Source: Physcia stellaris
Taxonomy: Eukaryota > Ascomycota > Lecanoromycetes > Caliciales > Physciaceae
NCBI GenBank assembly: GCA_018902385.1
Contig: JABSSW010000004.1
Location: 62,001 to 126,000, forward strand
Length of the DNA stretch: 64,000 bases
Direction of reading: 5' to 3'
The notes below the pieces were generated by a model. The model saw nothing but the letters and a program-made list of their open reading frames with translations, was not told where the DNA came from and ran no database searches. Below are positions 61,386-64,000 of this stretch, one piece after another; positions within the stretch are counted from its first letter, which is position 1; every line of letters begins with the position of its first letter. The translations under genes and the position numbers were made by a program.

Positions 61386-63305
61386 AGATGATTCTTATTC
61401 AATAAACAGGAGTGTCTGCATTTTCAGGAGTACTAGCCTGACGAGCCATCGAACTCGAAGCTCGGTAAAGCCACAGGGAATTCGACCCACCGTTGGATTG
61501 GATGATTCGCCATAATCCCGGATCAAGCTGTCAAAACGTCAAAGCTCTCCCTCGCATTGCTTCGGGATGAGCTTTGCAGAAGAAAGGGGGGCCACTTCTC
61601 ACCGGAGGATGGGATATTCGAGACGGAGGGTTTGGGCGGCCAGCGCAGATTAACTGTGAATGGCTTTGCCACACCCAATCGCAACTCCTACATAGTTGCT
61701 GTATATCCTCTTCTCGTATATCGAGTAACGACACTAGAGACTTCGCTCCGAAAGCTCTTCAATCTTATCTCAAAACCTGCAAACAATTACTCACTCCATT
61801 CTTCATCACTTTTCATAGTATCAAATCCTCAATCCACTGCAGATGTGAGAGAACGTTGCGAAAGAAATAAGATTACCCCAATCACCGACGAGGAATAGTC
61901 TATAATCACATAGTAGAAAGCATCTTCATATCAACTATCCGCCAGGTTAATTGCATCGAATCCACAAAGAAGCAAGTCCCTTGACTTTAATAGCGATGAT
62001 ATAATCCCATCAAAATAAAAAAATATATCTCCAGAGTATCAAAGTTATCAATGGGATATCGGCTTGCCCTAATTTGAAGAACTGGGAGCACGGCTCTATG
62101 ATCGTCTCCGGATATCAAAGTCCCAAAAAAATACTTTTCCCCAACGTCCGCACGTTCGAATAATGATTGATCCTAAGGTCACGGCCTTCAAGGGCAGCGG
62201 ATGCTGGGCCCTGGAACATACATCCCTCCCCATCTCCGCCCAAAATCCAGCAATCTCCAAACCCTATCATTGCTATGTACATACAAACCCAAAACCCAAT
62301 GCTGACCGATCCCAAACTTTCAATACTCTCCCATACGGTCCGGGGACTCCTCGCTTGACTCGTGATGCCAAGCTATAGAAGGTGACGCGATATCCTATGA
62401 TACCCCCTTGGAGTTGCTTTCGAGACTACTGATACTTTTCCATGCGGTTCAAAAACTCCTGTTGGGATGTAGCTTTCTCTTTTGGGGCCAGCTGGAAAAG
62501 GTGAGACGAACCCTACTCACTTTGGGTTATATATGCTGGTGGTAGAAGGAAGAGAGAGAGAAGGGGGGACGCAAGCTTAATCTTTTGGGATCGACAATAG
62601 GATAAGGGCAACGTTGAGTACGTAAGTCTACAGCGAGTAAATACCTTGAGGTGATCGTGGGGGGCTTTTCGCGATTGTGATGAGATGATTAAGATTTTGA
62701 TTGGGCTGCTTGTTGAAGTTCGTGATAATGCCAATACTCAAAGAGTTGCGTTGTGAATTACCGCTTCCGTCATGCATAATGATAGTAGAAACTATGCGCG
62801 CAAGATTTAAAGCGCAGTATGCAAGAAAGGGGAGAAGGGGAAGAAAAGGAAAAAAGGGGGAAAAAAGAAATGTCGAGGCTGAATTCGAACCCGAGACCTT
62901 AAAAATAGGCAAAATTAAGAACCAGTAGCGCATCCGCACCTCGTAGGAGGAGTGTTGTGAAACACGCTCCTAGTCAGAACGCACTCCGAAGAGTATAATG
63001 TACGTCTGAAATTCTTGAAAACAAATTGCACAATTATAATATATAATAACCAAATTCAAATTAATTAAAGTGAAGATCCGCTCACTCTCATCCTCACAAC
63101 CTTCCTAATAATCTACCATTCCTCGTGAGGTTCATCACACGTAGCTGGATTACAAAAGTACTAGCAGCAATTGCAACGAGACTTCAACACTTTATCTACT
63201 CAATATTTGCTCATCGTCGCGATCACAGTCCAAGAGGTCGAATCACAAGGCAATCACGGGATAATAACAGATCATTAACACTGGATACGTGAGTATTCAA
63301 GGATT
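61386..63305. other. Long intergenic region
   Basis: 1.9 kb without a convincing gene. It holds short ORFs only, a purine-rich tract (62821-62865), a tRNA-like sequence (62875-62943, minus) and an AT-richer patch (63000-63070). The CpT/CpC depletion of the left block is not present here. Confidence 0.5.
62875..62943 (-). ncRNA. tRNA-like sequence (possible tRNA relic or SINE head)
   Basis: On the minus strand the sequence contains a B-box match GGGTTCGAATTC and, about 40 bases before it, an A-box-like GATGCGCTACTGG with CTTAA between them. The ends GAGG and CCTC could pair. The T-stem and anticodon stem do not pair well, so this is not a functional tRNA as it stands. Confidence 0.35.
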
Positions 63306-63958
63306 CTATCCGAACATAGCCTTAAACTCGTCCTTAGACAAGGGGACCGGCGTGATATAGCCCACCTCCTCACGTCTCAATCTTTTCGCATGTTGCCCAC
63401 CTAGATCCTTAGTCTCCCCATCCCTCTTCTCTCCCCTCTTACGCTTCCCCTTCTTTGGCACCTCCTCTATCTTCTCCCACCAATCCTTCTCCGGCGCAAA
63501 GTTATCCTCAAACCCATTCCAGTGCTCGCGCACCCACACGCACCTCTCTTCCTGCAACGTCATCCACGCCCTGACACTGTCGTTCCCCAACTCCGGAACC
63601 CGCCTACCGTAAGCCACCTCATTCGAGGTCCACAGATCGGGAACACAGCGCTTGAAAAAATGCAGCAATTCTCGGTTTGTTTGCTATCATGTTCCCAATG
63701 TCAGTGTTTCCAACGACGGCCAAGCGTTGGTTCAAGAGGGGGCTTTACCTCGCTGAAACGGCCACGCTGCCTTTGGGCGTGGAGCCAGCGCCGGTCTTGC
63801 TTGCATTGACGCTCGTGGTCGACGCGCGCCTGGTGCGCTGCCTGCTCTTCGGAGGCGGCTATATATTTGGCTATGCCAATGTCAGCACGTGCCCGAGTAG
63901 GCCAAACGGTGTTCGATATTGAGAGAGCAAGCTTGTAGGAGAGGAGTGGAGTGGACAT
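63306..63958 (-). CDS. Unknown protein, C-terminal basic
   Basis: Two exons on the minus strand, 63958-63749 and 63683-63306 (65-bp intron, in phase), give about 195 residues from MSTPLLSYKLALSIS. The first exon carries an alanine- and arginine-rich helix (EEQAAHQARVDHERQCKQDRR). The second begins QTNRELLHFFKRCVPDLW and includes EERCVWVREHWNGFED. A basic KKGKRKRGEKRDG patch and VPLSKDEFKAMFG end it. No known domain is recognised. The gene lies near the window edge; an ATG further upstream at about 63991 is followed quickly by a stop, so 63958 is the better start. Context gives no hint of function. Confidence 0.65.
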
Positions 63959-64000
63959 TACCTGCTTCACGACCTAGCAACCTTTTGCCATGGTGGTAAC

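Overview
The window comes from a filamentous ascomycete (Pezizomycotina). The evidence is short spliceosomal introns (about 47-130 bp, GT...AG), intron-rich compact genes on both strands, and ORFs recognisable as fungal SEA4/MIOS, EFG1, eS12, Vid24/GID4, ALKBH6, DFG10 and HOS4 homologues. The class cannot be fixed from sequence alone.

Layout. Positions 1-2812 have ordinary composition but hold no gene I recognise. Positions 2813-31082 are a sharply bounded, extremely AT-rich block of dead repeats. It contains a truncated Ty1/copia element (minus strand), a full-length Ty3/gypsy chromovirus with 194-bp LTRs (minus, 5511-12929), a 5.4-kb gene-free stretch, a second chromovirus with LTRs and an intact TAATC target duplication (plus, 18316-25770), and several tandem arrays (about 185, 120, 220 and 119 bp). 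A less mutated 0.9-kb insertion interrupts one array. The gene-rich arm, 31083-64000, carries a MAPEG protein, two small secreted proteins, SEA4/MIOS, EFG1, an unknown basic protein, a Par14-type parvulin, a nucleoside hydrolase, ribosomal protein eS12, a Vid24/GID4-family protein, a galactonate-dehydratase-like enolase, a SnoaL-like protein, a CaiB/BaiF CoA-transferase, ALKBH6, polyprenol reductase DFG10, a HOS4-like ankyrin protein and an unknown protein at the right end.

The strongest unusual signal is the mutation spectrum of the AT block. C followed by C or T (and, on the other strand, G preceded by G or A) has almost vanished, while CpA/TpG and CpG remain common. This differs from the CpA-to-TpA signature of classical repeat-induced point mutation (RIP), and the two LTR pairs show the same bias directly. 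The consequences are visible in the proteins: catalytic Asp codons became Asn and Trp codons became TGA, but Gln codons were not turned into stops.

The genes are mostly unrelated housekeeping functions. The enolase, SnoaL-like and CoA-transferase genes sit side by side and could be a small catabolic group. Three genes in GC-rich stretches show apparent one-base losses at or near C/G runs (five in all), which looks more like assembly undercalling than decay.
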